Source: Diplosphaera chodatii (lineage: Eukaryota > Chlorophyta > Trebouxiophyceae > Prasiolales > Stichococcaceae). Taken from it: a stretch of 64,000 bases of DNA. A program made the position numbers and the translations under genes. Of this stretch, positions 11,582 to 23,544 are shown piece after piece. A model generated the notes under the pieces. It did no database searches. It saw only the letters and a program-made list of their open reading frames with translations, and was not told the origin of the DNA. The first letter of the stretch is position 1. Every line of letters starts with the position of its first letter. Location: the NCBI GenBank assembly GCA_032358165.1, contig JAALGY010000041.1:1302001-1366000 (forward strand), read 5' to 3'.

Positions 11582-14572
11582 TCATGCAGTGCCAAGGACC
11601 ATGTTGATCTCGCCAATGATGTTGATTTCACGCCCGTTCGCGGACGACAGCGCCGCCTCGACTTCCTTCTGAATCATGCCCGTCCGCTGCAGCACTGCTG
11701 CCAACCTGGGTGCATCGCCCATGAGCTTGCGCTGCAAGTCGGTGCGCTTGGTGTCTGTCTCCGCTGCCATCCTGCAGCACATGCCACCCCACATCGGGTC
11801 GACTTCTTCTCTGCCGGACGCACGACCAGCTCTCTCCCCGACCACTCCACAAGGACCTGGCAACCGACTAGAGGATGCCAAGCGCTTGTACTGCTCACTG
11901 GCTGAACTTGGCCTCTTTTGAGGCGGCCTGCTGCAGGTGGCGCGCCAGGCGGGCCCGGTGCTGCCGGCTGCAGCGCACCAGCAGCAGCTGCTTCAGCCGC
12001 TCGCCCGACAGCGCGGCGATGGCGCTGTCGACTGCCGTCAGCTGCTCCTCCACTGCTGAGACGCCCACCGCCTGAGTGCAAGGGCTTTACATGTTCGAAA
12101 AGACGAGGCACGACTGTAGAAGGGGTTATTGCTGCATGAAGTGGGCGCAACACAGCAGAGTGCCCACCGCCATTGGCTGCTTGCGCACTGCCCACACGCC
12201 GACAGAATGCACATTACTCTAATCCGAATCCTGTGCACATGCCTCGCACGACCGCTGCAGGGCATGTGTTCCAGGTGCGACCATGCTGCTATCTGCAGGG
12301 TGCCCTGTAGCGAAACACGGTGTGGCTGGCAGCGGGCACCTGCACCGCCTGCGGCAGGGAGGCGGACAGCGCCTCGCCGGCGCCGCTGCCCAGCTCCGCC
12401 GCGCGCTGCGTCAGGAACGCTTGCAGCTCGTACAGGTCGTCCATCACCCTGCAGGCAGCGGGCAAGACCTGAGGACGCTGAGAAAACCCAAGCACACCAT
12501 CATGGGTGGGCACGTCCGGCCCCACGCTCACATGGCTGTCTCCGCCGACCCTTCTGAGCAAGCCAGTATGAAAGGTGTCCCGGTGATCTTGCACAGAACT
12601 AGTGTCCGGACCTGGCGCGCGCGTCGCTGCTGTCCATGAGGGCGGCCAGCAGCGGGTCGGCAGCGGGGTGTGCGCCCTGGCTGGCACCGACGCTGCCTGC
12701 CATGGTGACCCCATTTGCCGCATGCCCGCTGATGGCCTCCTGGTCTGTGCCGGCATCGTCCATGGTCAGGTCCCAGTCGATGGCCGCTGCCTCCGGCGCA
12801 GCGTCTCCACCGTCGCCCGCTCCAGTGCTGTCCGCTTGCACATCCCAGTCGACCGCAGGCGCTGCTGCTGAGTCCTGGCCCTGCCCTGGCGCGCTCTCAG
12901 AGGTGGCGTTTCCTGATGAGATGTCCACGTCCCAGCTGATGCCTTCCATAGGCTGCAGCGTCGTCTGAGCCGAGGCGTCCTCAGCACCGCCTGCCTCCTC
13001 GGCAGCAGCAGACAAGTCGATCTCCCAGCTGATCTCTGCAGGCGCTGCTGTTTCAGCAGCTTCTCTCGCGCTCTGCTGGGCAGCTGGCGACGCACTGCCA
13101 TCAGCCAGGTCCTCGTCAGGCGGCTGGACGACTGTGCCAGGGGGCACCTCGCCAGACTGCACCGCATGCAGCGCTGGTAGCACGTCTACTGCATTGGTGC
13201 TGCTGCCTGACCCGTGCGCATACGCCGCAAAAGCAGCATAGTACTGCAATGCTTCCTCAGCATGCGCTTCCCTGAACGCAGCACAGTCGGGTCAACAATG
13301 CCGCATTGCAGAAATATCGGCAGGTAAGCCTTCAATACACAAGCCCAGTGTTGCGCTTTGATATCACCAGGCATGCAGAGCGCTTGCACACCTGCAGCAG
13401 TGCACCGCTGCACTGAGCTGGGCCTCCAGCAGCCCGCTGAGGCCGCGCAGCTCAGCCTCCACGTTGCGGCCCTCGACACCCAGCTCCTTGCACTCCTGCA
13501 TCGGTTGCACATTCCTCGCTCCTACTGCTGGCACGCCAGCGCAGCTTTTCTGAGCATGAAACCGGGGACTGTCGGCGATCCAAGCAGCAGTGGGTCAGAA
13601 TTCGCCAGTGTGTGGACACCTGTCTGTAGGCATCTGCTGCTGCAGATGCACTGTGTAGGTGCTCCTCCCGCCGGCGCTGCAGGTCGATGAGCTGCTGCTG
13701 CGCACGGGCATTCGCCTTCTTCATCGCCGGCACCTCAAAATCCACATTCCGGGTGAGCGTCATGGCGGCTTCCCCCAGCCACAAGCCTGGAGCAGCCAGG
13801 GTTATTGGTTGTCGCTTGCAACATCGTTGTGCACTCTCAGACGCATGATGGTGTCACGAGCTTTGCGGGTGTGCACTCATTGTAACTGCTACACCAAAGA
13901 CACGGCCAGCACCGTACACACAACCATGCTACGCTGTCTGCTGCCTGACTTTGGACAGGCAGGTAGGGCATCGCCGCTTGCCTCCTTTTTCGTATGCTGA
14001 CACGAGCTGCTGCCATGATCCGGCGGTCCCCTTGAGCTTGCCCAGCATGTTGCGCTCCGCACTCCCCGCGAGGTGGTCGCGCTCTCCGCGTGCCGTGAAG
14101 TAGTCCAGAGGAGCGTCGCCATTGCCGGCCTGTCAACCGACACGTCGCTCCGCTGTTAGCAGGATGGCGAGGTGTGGATGTCCGGCCCGTCTTGTTGACG
14201 AATTGTTGTTGACAAATCATGGGCCTGCGCAGATCATCTGCATGCGGGTCTGTCGCCGGTACCTGGTCTGGCAGTGGAAGCTCTGCCGCCTTGGCTTCGA
14301 TCAGCCGCAGGCGCTTGCGCCAGTCCGCGGGCAGCTGCTTGCGATCCACCTGGAGGGATATAGGACATGCGACGATCGGTCGTTATGCGTCTATCCCAGA
14401 AGAATGCGCAGAATGAGAAGATGCTCCCCAGGAACGTTGTATAATTCAACCGAGGACGGACCAGCCACTCGACGAGCTTTGCATAGTTGATGTCGATGGG
14501 CAGGCTGCTCTCGCCGCCGGGCCGACCAAACCCCTCGCCTGTCTTCGTCAGGCCATGCAGTGCATCCAACAT
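11582..14572 (-). CDS. CDK5RAP3: CDK5RAP3 (C53/LZAP), UFM1 E3 ligase adaptor
   Basis: Nine exons (14572-14462, 14349-14263, 14129-13982, 13786-13620, 13495-13406, 13255-12612, 12448-12340, 12071-11899, 11771-11582) give 572 residues, against about 506 in human. Family blocks appear in order: PIDINYAKLVEWLVDRKQLP, PLDYFTARGERDHLAGSAE, KLKGTAGSWQQLVSAYEKG, LTRNVDFEVPAMKK, ELGVEGRNVEAELRGL, VLPALHAVQSGE, MDDLYELQAFLTQRAAEL, and a C-terminal helix ending NIIGEINMVLGTA. The central acidic disordered segment carries four Trp motifs, ISWEID, ISWDVD, VDWDV and IDWDL (about residues 276, 307, 336, 360), matching the UFM1/ATG8-interacting type. Known role: with UFL1 and DDRGK1 it directs ribosome UFMylation and ER-phagy at the ER. 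The intron after exon 3 has a GC donor (13981). It is divergent with the rhodanese gene. Confidence 0.96.
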
Positions 14573-14876
14573 GTTGCTGCGGTGACAGCGGGCCCTCGTC
14601 CCGCTTCGCGAGGAATATGCGCAGGAATCTGCGATGGTGGCCTTGCGAGTGCTGAAGCCTGAACCATCGGAGGGGTGACGGGCTGATGGACAAAGTGCCA
14701 GCTCATGCACTCGCACGTGCATCAATGAAGCAACGTGCAACGCTTCACTTCAGCAATTGTTTGCATCGAATAGCGTGCAAGATCCTTCCTAGGGCCATTT
14801 GGGTGCTGCTGAAACCGTCACAGGGCGCTCGTCCCTCTTGCAGTAGCACCAAATCGTGGCAGCACTGTTGCCCGTC
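14573..14876. promoter_or_regulatory. Divergent intergenic region CDK5RAP3 / rhodanese
   Basis: 304 bp separate the two start codons. It must serve both 5' ends. No motif assigned. Confidence 0.45.
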
Positions 14877-16453
14877 ATGCAGCAGGTGGGCGTCCACAGC
14901 AGCCTGCAATGCAGTCCAGCATGTAAATTGGTGCACCCAGTGCTGCCTCCCAGGCGCACCGCTAGGACAGTCGCACATGCAGGCCCAAATACGCAGCAGA
15001 AACAGGGGCAAAAAGGCAATGGCGCCAAGCAGCAAGTTGGCTTCAGGTGTGCACAAGTGGCTGTGCCCTGATTTGAAGGAAGGTGATGTACATCGTTGTT
15101 GATCACAAACGCCTGAAGGTGTGTTGTTTTGTCTGCAGATGGGATGGAACGCTGCAGGCAAGTTGCACAAGTCTCCGAACCACCTCCCACATGATTTGCG
15201 TTGGTTGTGCACGATGAGGTGGCAGTCTTCTGTGATGTGTTGCCCTGACGTGCCTGTTGTATGCAGAGATGGGTGAAGGACAAGCGTGTCAGTGCAAATG
15301 TCTGGACCGACGTGCCTAGGATGCAAACACGAACTGGCGGAGACTATGTGGTGCGTCCTCTGGCTTCACAAAGTGTCTGCATGCCAGGCTGCCAAAGCGT
15401 CCCAGAGACTGCCATATGGTCGCTGTACTCGGGAGTTTTTTTTCCGCAGATCTGGCCCGTTCTACACACAGCGCTAGTTGATGCTGGCCTGAAGAGCATC
15501 AGTGCCGATGAGGTGCGCGTCTGGATGGTCTTGCAAGGTCTGCGAGCGTGTGCGTGGGTGTGAAGCACTCGAGCTGAAAGCTTGGATAGGTCTCATCCTT
15601 GGCAGCCTTTGGTACAGGCGAAGGCTCTGGCTGGTAAAGGCGCAACGTTTGTTGACATCCGGACCCCAAAGGACTTTGCTAAGGAGCACATCCCAGGCGC
15701 AGTGAATGTGCCGATGTTTGTGCCGGTGGCTGGCACACAGCTGTTCGACCAGATCAAGAAGGCGGTGATGACGACCGCATTCGCGATGACTGCCACAGGT
15801 GTTTTTGCGTTCAAATGGTTCGATCGCATGCAAGCTTTCACCGCCGCCTGACTTCTGACGACGACAATCATGCGCCAGCTGACACAACGTCTTGCACGTC
15901 TTCTGCTGCGCTCGTTGATCACAGCTGCCCTGAGAGGCTTCTGATATCTGTACGTACGCAGAGCGCAACCAGAGGTTTACGGAAGACGCGGCGCAGGCGC
16001 TGAAGAAAAGGCAGAAAATCGTGGTGTACTGCGGTCGGGGCGGCACACTGACGACTGGCATCAAGGGCAGGAGAGGCACGTTTGACGACCCTGACAGGTG
16101 CGGCAGGCCAAGTCTTCAGCCTGTGCTGCCACTCAGCAGCACACAAACCATGGAGTGAATAGAGTCTCGGTGTAGCAATGCTGTACCTCGTATCCGCACG
16201 ACACCAATGTGGGTTTGCATCCTGCAGGCAGTTTGGCATCGAGTCACGGAGCCTGAAGGCCTGCTACGAGTTGCTGGAGGTATGCATGCAGGACACCCTC
16301 GCAGCGCTGCACAGTCAGAACATGAAGTTCTGCTCAAGTCTCAGACGGGCCTCGCTGCTGTCACTGCAGGCTGGCTTCACAAACATTGTGCATCTGGAGG
16401 GCGGCATCAGCAGATGGCGGTATGAGGGCAACACGACAGAGCCATCCAAATGA
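14877..16453 (+). CDS. Plastid-type rhodanese-like domain protein
   Basis: Eight exons (14877-15046, 15139-15157, 15267-15287, 15450-15512, 15606-15798, 15962-16097, 16228-16279, 16370-16453) give 245 residues. The N-terminus MQQVGVHSSLQCSPAC... is Ser/Arg-rich and poor in acidic residues, like a chloroplast transit peptide. The domain runs from VDIRTPKDFAKEHIPGAVNV through KIVVYCGRGGT (likely active-site Cys in VVYCGRGG) to SRSLKACYELLEAGF and VHLEGGISRW, the order seen in plant chloroplast sulfurtransferase-like proteins. Sulfur-transfer activity is plausible but the substrate is unknown. Exons 2 and 3 are microexons of 19 and 21 nt; the intron after exon 2 begins with GC (GCAAGT, 15158). 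Start chosen as the ATG giving a transit peptide in phase with exon 2. Confidence 0.9.
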
Positions 16454-16867
16454 TGCACGCAATCAATCAACGAGGATTCAACAGTAACAGAGTTGATGCG
16501 AGTTTGGTCCATTGTTGACTGCTAAGTGAGGTGTGATGTACTGTTTCTGGTTGATGTGCAGCACTGGCAGCATCGATTGATTGCAACTGTCAGTACAGAA
16601 AATCATAATTGCTGAGGAATTCACAACGAAGTGCAGCAGCGCATGACGCACATACCGCCCTGGCCATCCTCGTGTTTCCTTCTTGTACATGGTCCAACGT
16701 ATCACGCCATGACCATTTTCCTGTGCGACGTCCAGAAGCGTTGTGTGACTCATCCTGCTGCCAAGTGGGCACTAAAGATGTGGCACAGCATGTGCCCTGG
16801 GCCACTCTGCTGGTAGATAAGCACAAGCCCACAACTAAGCAGCCAGCACACAGCCCTGCATGCACAC
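16454..16867. other. Convergent region; last ABC-F exon probably hidden here
   Basis: Between the rhodanese stop and the last clear ABC-F exon. The ABC-F frame at 16868 is left with two bases, so a short terminal exon must lie in this interval. Several acceptors are possible and none is decisive. Confidence 0.5.
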
Positions 16868-19800
16868 CTGTACTTCACACGTGTCGGGTCCTTCCCGCCA
16901 TTGCGTCTCCGCAAGTCTGCCGCGTACTCGCTGTAGCTGCCCTCGTAGAAGACCACCTGCAGGTACACGTGGCAACTGCTGCAATGCCCGCACCGTATGA
17001 GAATGGTGTGCAGCCAGTATGGCATATGTGCAATGATCAGTTGGTGACGCAGCGAATTGGTGTCCGGGGCAGATGACAGTACCTGAGAATCACCCTCGAA
17101 TGCGAGAATGTGGCTGCAAATCCTGCGGGGGAGCAGGATGACACACAATTATCGTGTCTCCCACTTGCATGCTTTGTCGGAGCTCAAACCTGCGACATGA
17201 GCACCACACAAGCCGTGTGCTCTGCGGGGCTGACCTGTCGAGGAAGTAGCGGTCGTGGGAGATGCACAGCACGGTGCCGGGCCACTGCATGATCGCGTTC
17301 TCCAGCGCCCGCAGCAGGTCCACATCCGCATCGTTCGTCGGCTCGTCCAGCATCAGCAGGTTGCCGTTTTGCTTCAGCACCTGCGACCAGTGTGCAGCCG
17401 AGCAATAGCGAATGTGCATCAGCAGTTCACCAACCCCTGCAGTGCTGCACTCACCACATACATGTGGCGCCAGTCAGAGCGACAGGCGGAGCAGGAAGAA
17501 GCCCACCTTGGCGAGCTGCAATCGGTTGCGTTCGCCTCCTGAGAGTACGCCCACCTTCTTCTGCGCACAGCAAAAGCAGCACAACGTTGACTGATGAAGA
17601 AATAATAAAGGAAGGTTGCAAGCTTGATGTGCAGTGGCACACGCTGTACTCCTCCTACAGCGTACAAGGGCATGCAGCAGCCTGCGCATGCCTGCTGGTC
17701 TCCGCTCCTGAAGTTGAACTGGCTGCAGTAGGCGCGCAGGGTGATCTCGCGGCCGTTGATGCTGAGCATGTCAGCACCCTCCCCAATCTCCTCATACACC
17801 GTCCTGTAGCAGTTACACGCCTGATGTTAGACAGAGACGATGGAGTGGGCTGTGGGACAGCTGAACGCTGCTCAACAGGGCCATGCTGTCAGCACCAGGA
17901 CCATTCTGCCAACTGCCTTTATACAGTATCAGCACCCACTTGTCGGAGGCGAGGTCGCGGTCCTGCTCCACCCACATTGGCACCACCTGGGCGGCACGTT
18001 GTGCAGGCATGCTCAGGATTAGCTCGAGGGAGGAGTCACGCTCAAAACAGAGTGCGGTATGTCTGTAACACAATGCATGCTGCAGGTGCTGCAGTCTCAC
18101 CGTGTCACCAACTGTGATGCTGCCAGAGTCTGCCTCTTCCCGACCCAAGATCATCTTGAACAGCGTGGTCTTGCCGGCCCCGTTGCCACCGATGATGCCT
18201 ACAGACGGGGTGCAAGGGCGGTCATCGGCAGGCAGGGTTCACACTGGGCCTGTGGTCACAACTCCAGACGATATCACAGATAAACCAGGAAAGCCTTGAG
18301 CCTCATGCAATGTGACCGCGCACCTACAATGGCGCCTGCTGGGATTGCAAAGCTGGCATTGTCAAGCAGCAGCCGGTCACCATAGCCCTTCGACAGGCCG
18401 GCCACCTCGACCACGTCATTGCCAAGGCGCGGACCCACAGGAATCTGAATGCTGTCAATCGACGCCCCACTGCCAGTGAAAGACTTAGCCTGCAAAGCGG
18501 GAGCCGCAATCTGCAGACATGCCAGCAGCATGGCCACGCACGACCCCTGCGCCTCCACTCCAGGCAAGAGGCACATGTGAGTCGATGCATCACCGCTGGC
18601 AGCCACAGCCAGGCATGGGCTGTTTGGCTGCTTATTAACCATATGAATTCGCACCTCCTCCACCAAATCATCATACCGCCGTAGCCGTGCCTTGCCCTTC
18701 TTCTGCTGCCCCTTGGCTGATTGCTGCAGCCACTCCAGCTCCCCTGCTATTTGCTTCTGCAGCGCTGCCTGCAGGCGTGAAGCAGTGCCTTGGTGTGCAA
18801 TGCAATTGCTAGTGCGCTGCGTAGTGACATGACTGTTTGCCGACCGGCTGAGATGTCACTCCTGGAAAGACCATGAGGCTGACCTGACTCTTGGACTCGG
18901 CCGAGAGCCTCTTGTTCTTTGCCTCCAACCAAGCAGAGTAGTTGCCTTCGAATGGGATGCCCTTTCCACGGTCCAGTTCCAGGATCCAGCCCGCGACTTG
19001 ATCAAGGAAATACCTGTTCAAGCAAGGGCACCCGCTGAGCAGTGTGCTATCTGGCTCGTCATACCGACTACCAACACCCCTCGGTGAGCAGATGCGCATC
19101 AGCAGAAGGAGCGGAAGCGCTGCAAACGAAAGGCTTCAGGGGCGTTGCTGCCAGCTGTCAATGCCTTCCGCTTCAGCCATGCTTGCATTCAATCGATTCG
19201 CGGAGTGCTGTACTCGGAAAAGCCACAAGAGGAAGACCACTGGCCCACCTGTCGTGAGTGATGCCGACCACTGTGCCTGGAAACACATTCAGCGTCTTTT
19301 CAAGCCACCCGACAGACTCTGCGTCCAAGTGGTTGGTCGGCTCATCCAGCAGCAGAATGTCGGGGGCCTCCAGCAGCACGCGTGCGATTGCAACGCGCCG
19401 TCGCTCACCGCCCGACAGATGCTCCACCAGGGCATCCCCTGTTGCAATAGGTTATGCCAACGCGTTTCGAGCATTGCCACTGAAACAATCATCGATGATG
19501 ATACGCCCGCCCCACGGCTTGGCAAGTGGGCCAGCAAGGCATCCTATCCCCATCCTGAGGTGTTGTTACTTGTTGCACACTGGCTCTCGACAGCAGTGAG
19601 GTACTGTCGATGCCAGGATTCAAGGCACTGAGATCCACTGGCTCAGCTACCCTACTTGCAAGCTGTTCAAGGTGTTTCATGATGGCACGACGCAGCAAGT
19701 GCTTCAAGTGCTTCAACGGACCAACATGGGTGCTCACCCGGTGGGCAGCGCAGGGCATCTGTGGCTCGCTGCACCTGCCGGTCCAACTCCCAGCCGTTGC

Positions 19801-20940
19801 ACGCATCGATGGCCGTCTGCAGCCTGTCCATCTTCGCCATCAATGAGTCAGTGTCTGCATCAGGCTCTGCCAGTTTCGCACTGACCTGCATTGCAGGTGC
19901 ATAGTAACATATTGTTTGTGGCTCCTGCCCGAAGATTTGGCACAGCCAGCAGCTGAGCTTCCTGCACAGTGTGCTGCATAATTGTGCTGCATGATGAATG
20001 CAGCTGTACAGCCACGAGATGACTGCGTGCCAGACAGGCCCCACCTGTTCAAACTCATTGAGCATAGACTGGACCTTCTCCATAGCTGGCCGAATGTTAT
20101 CATCCACTGTTGGGCCATCATCCAGTGCAGGCTCCTGTGAACAAGGTGTGTCGAGGGACTGATGGACACTGCGGTTTACATTTGAGCCTGCGCCTTCTGA
20201 GGTGCAATCCATAAAATGTACAAGCGTTGTGTAAGCCGCACCTGATCTAGATGCGCAACCGTGATGCCGGGCGCACGCGTGATGTGGCCATCGAATTGAT
20301 CGTCTTTGCCGGCAAGCAGTCTCATAGTAGTGGATTTGCCGGCTCCATTCTGACCCTGATTGCGTGCATGATACAGACATCAGCATATGATTCGGCCAAC
20401 GGGCTGCAATGGCACATGCAATCAGCAGCAAAGTCCAGTGGGTCAGAGACAACATCCCACCAAGATAGCAATCTTTGCGCCCAGGTACATTCCTGCATGG
20501 AGAAATGGGGATGCACGTCATGATGGTATCGACTCAGAGTCAGGGTGGTGGGACAGCAAGCGCAGCAGGACCCACCTAGCCCCACGCCATCGAGGATCGG
20601 CTTGCCCTGCGGCGACACCTTCTTCACTCTGTCCATACTGAGGATTATCTTCCGCGTTTCCTGCTCATACGCTGTCCTGCGCACGATCAACGACACCAGG
20701 CTCCGAGGCAAGGTCGAACATGTCTGAACCCTCTGATCATGCTGTATGCTGCGCATGCAGCAGGCGCAGCAGGGACGCTCACCCTTCCTTGACCTGGCCT
20801 GGCGACTTGAACTGCCGCGCTGAGCCATTGCCGCCACTGTTACCGCCACCACCGCCGCCGCCGCCGCCGCCGGTCTTTGCGCCGCCCTTACCAGACTTGT
20901 CCTTGACACGCTTCGCTGCCCTGTTGGCGTCAGCGCACAT
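16868..20940 (-). CDS. ABC-F family ATPase, EttA-type translation factor
   Basis: Seventeen exons resolved, all phase-consistent: 20940-20783, 20676-20576, 20492-20461, 20355-20242, 20134-20045, 19885-19738, 19438-19249, 19013-18884, 18768-18655, 18489-18324, 18198-18101, 17986-17940, 17803-17692, 17560-17507, 17380-17235, 17122-17083, 16956-16868. They encode 609 residues plus an unresolved short 3' exon. There are two nucleotide-binding domains. NBD1 has [28 protein letters not shown] and GITHDRYFLDQ; NBD2 has [26 protein letters not shown] and [10 protein letters not shown]. The linker contains the [13 protein letters not shown] helix. The NBD2 DEPTND form and overall spacing match bacterial EttA rather than eukaryotic GCN20/ABCE. 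EttA binds the ribosomal E site and gates early elongation; a plastid or mitochondrial target is likely but the N-terminus (Lys/Gly-rich, a run of Gly) is not a typical transit peptide. One intron has a GC donor at 17691. Confidence 0.93.
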
Positions 20941-21664
20941 CAGCAGTCAGTTCGCCATTCTCAAACGGTAAAGGATGCTAACTGAAACAATGGTAGCAAA
21001 AGATGTGATCATTGCACAGGCAACTAGATGATAGCAGTCGATGACACTGCTGACAGTCTACTTTGTCACCGGATCATGCGGTCCATTTGCATGCGGCGGC
21101 TCCGCATCTGGGCCATGCCAGGTTGCCTCTGGAACGGCGCCAGCCGCGGATGCATCAAGCTGCATGTTGGAGAATGCAGATGCGCGTCAAGCTTACCGAC
21201 CTGCATCGCTGTGCCACCTGCTTCCGGAATTTTGCAGGATCTGTATGTAATTGAACTGCTCAGCAAGCTTGCTTGCCGGGCAACGGCGTGCGCAAAGGCT
21301 TCAGCAGACCATGATCAGGCGCACGACGGGCCCACACAGCCTTGCAGATGCATGACTGGCAAGGCTGCAAGCACATTTCTGCGAATGCATTTGATCGGGG
21401 GCTCGGGTTTATCTTGGTCGGACACTCACATGTCATTGGACTGCCCGAACAGGTTCACGGGCGTTTCACCTGACCACTGCCGACACTCCTGCACGCCTGC
21501 GGGATTGCAATATACAACTTGTAGCCATAGCAGTGCAAATCGCGTCCATTGGATGCATGTGTTGTGCTGTGGCTTCACAGGCGACTCAAGTGAGACACTT
21601 CTAACGCCGCAGCCCATCTCAGACCTCGCCAGCAACGCTGCGCACCTGTGCCAGGGAGGTGGGC
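20941..21664. promoter_or_regulatory. Divergent intergenic region ABC-F / RCC1 gene
   Basis: About 724 bp. It holds both promoters and possibly an unrecognised first exon of the RCC1-repeat gene, whose N-terminus is not secure. Confidence 0.4.
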
Positions 21665-23342
21665 ATGGCTTTGAGTGTGGCCCCATCCCATGCCCATACG
21701 TCTGAGCTTGATCTCTGACAGTCACATGATCACGCAGGCTTTGGCTGGTGGGGTGTGCTGCAGGGAACAACCCTGCATTACCGCAGCGGCAGCGGACCCG
21801 CACCTGATTTCGGTGAGTGCACCAAATTTCAGGCCCTGTCATCTCATCACATAGAACGCCGCTGTGCTGAAGCAGGATGGTGTATGTTGTTGTTTTGCAG
21901 GGCCGGTGGACGGCGTGCGGCTTGCAGCCTTTGGCTGGGAACATGCAGTGATTCTGCTGGTAGATGGCCGTGTCAGCACTTGTACGGCACCGTTGCCTGC
22001 CATCAATGACAGCAAGGACGACGATGAGATTCCCGCCGCTACCAGCACACAGACTTTCAGCATTCCAGACGCATGCACTGCAGTCGCAGCTGGCGAGCAG
22101 CACAGGTAGCATGTGTTACTGCACTGCCGCATCATAAAGGGATGCTAGTTCATTACATCTTGCAGATGCCTCATGCATACTGCTTGCCAACAGGACCCTC
22201 TGCATTGTTGCAGCCTTGCAGCAATCTGTACTGGCGATCTGTACGCCTGGGGCAGCAACTCAAGTGGCCAGCTGGGTGACGGCAGAAGCGAGTCCAGCCT
22301 GCAGCCAGACCTCATCGCACTGCCACCCATCCTGCAGGAGCCCCAGCAGCGCCACAGCATCGTGCAGGTGGCTCCTTTCTGGGCAGTGTCCAGCATTGGT
22401 TGCACAAAGGTGTGACAGCCACTGTACTGAGTGGCGGTCAGCAAGACCACATGCTCAGGCCGTGGGCGTAACACAGAGCAGGTGGCGTGCGGCGCGCGGC
22501 ACTCGTGTGCAGTGACCGGTGGTGGCGCGCTGCTGTGCTGGGGCTGGAACCTGCATGGGCAGTGCGGCGTGGGGACTGTGGCTGACCGGGTGCCGCGGCC
22601 GCAGCTGGTGCCCATGCCGCCCCAGCTGCGCTGCAAACAGGCAAGGATCCAGGGTTTAGGGTCTGGAGGCGCACACGCGTCAGCAGAAGCGTGCATGGAC
22701 CACGGATCGTGAGGCTGGTGCAGTGAGAACAGAGTGTTGAGACATGCACGTCCATACGCTGGTTGCATGCACCTCGGGCCTACAGTGCTGAGGACATGTG
22801 GCCTGGTGACTGTGCAGGTGTCTGCAGGGCTGGGACACACCGTAGCCTGCTTCACCAATGGCAGCGCATATGCGTGGGGCCTCAACAATGATGGGCAGCT
22901 GGGCCTTGGAGGCGACACAACATGCACCAGCCCAACGCTGGTGGACGCTGAAGCCTTGGAGGAACTCGACATCGTCAAGGTCTGCAGCTGTGCCTCATTC
23001 TTGCCACTTGCAGATGTGCAAGCTTGGGGAATGTCCAGTGTCTTTGCTGCATCCTGGACAATCCCGGGCATGTCAATGGTAGCCTCGTGCATAGCAGCAT
23101 TGCCGTGCAGAACTGCTGGGCTGATTCTGCATTTGCCTGCGCAGGTTGCATGTGGTGCACGCCATACGGTGCTTCAGACGGCCTGCAGAAAGGCATATTC
23201 GACTGGCTGGGGCAAGTATGGCCAGCTGGGTCACGGTGACACATCCAGCAGGAAGTTGCCTGAGCTGATCATGCTGAGTCCGGCTCAAGACGTGCAGGAC
23301 ATTGCATGTGGCTGGTGGTCTACAATGCTGCTGGCCGAGTAG
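21665..23342 (+). CDS. RCC1-repeat (RCCD1-like) protein
   Basis: Secure exons: 21738-21812, 21901-22105, 22214-22367, 22482-22640, 22818-22979, 23145-23342. A tentative first exon, 21665-21674, would give about 320 residues but needs a 63-nt intron, so the start may lie further upstream. Repeated RCC1 blades are clear: GFGWWGVLQG, LAAFGWEHAVILLVDGRV, GDLYAWGSNSSGQLGDG, VACGARHSCAV with LLCWGWNLHGQCGVG, VSAGLGHTVAC with AYAWGLNNDGQLGLGG, VACGARHTVL with GWGKYGQLGHGD. The GFGWWG opening and GWN/GWGKYGQLGH spacing recall RCCD1 rather than the Ran exchange factor. The family forms seven-bladed propellers with varied partners, so no substrate is claimed. The intron after 22640 has a GC donor (GCAAGG). 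Confidence 0.85.
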
Positions 23343-23544
23343 GGTTGCATGAGTGTCAGGATGCCACTTCTCCATGTGACCTTGAAGCTACTGAGATTTC
23401 ACGCTTTGAGGAATACTGAACGATCACAGTGTTGTTCCATGCGCCCATCTACCAGCCTAGTTCGTTGGCACTGCAGCTGTAGTGCGCTTTTGCCTCTAGC
23501 GAACTCAATCTCACCCGGAAACCTCAAACAAACGTACGGTATCG

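Noticed and set aside
22650..22664. Telomere-like AGGGTTTAGGGT in an RCC1 intron
   Set aside because: Barely more than one repeat unit, so chance is enough; not evidence of an interstitial telomere.
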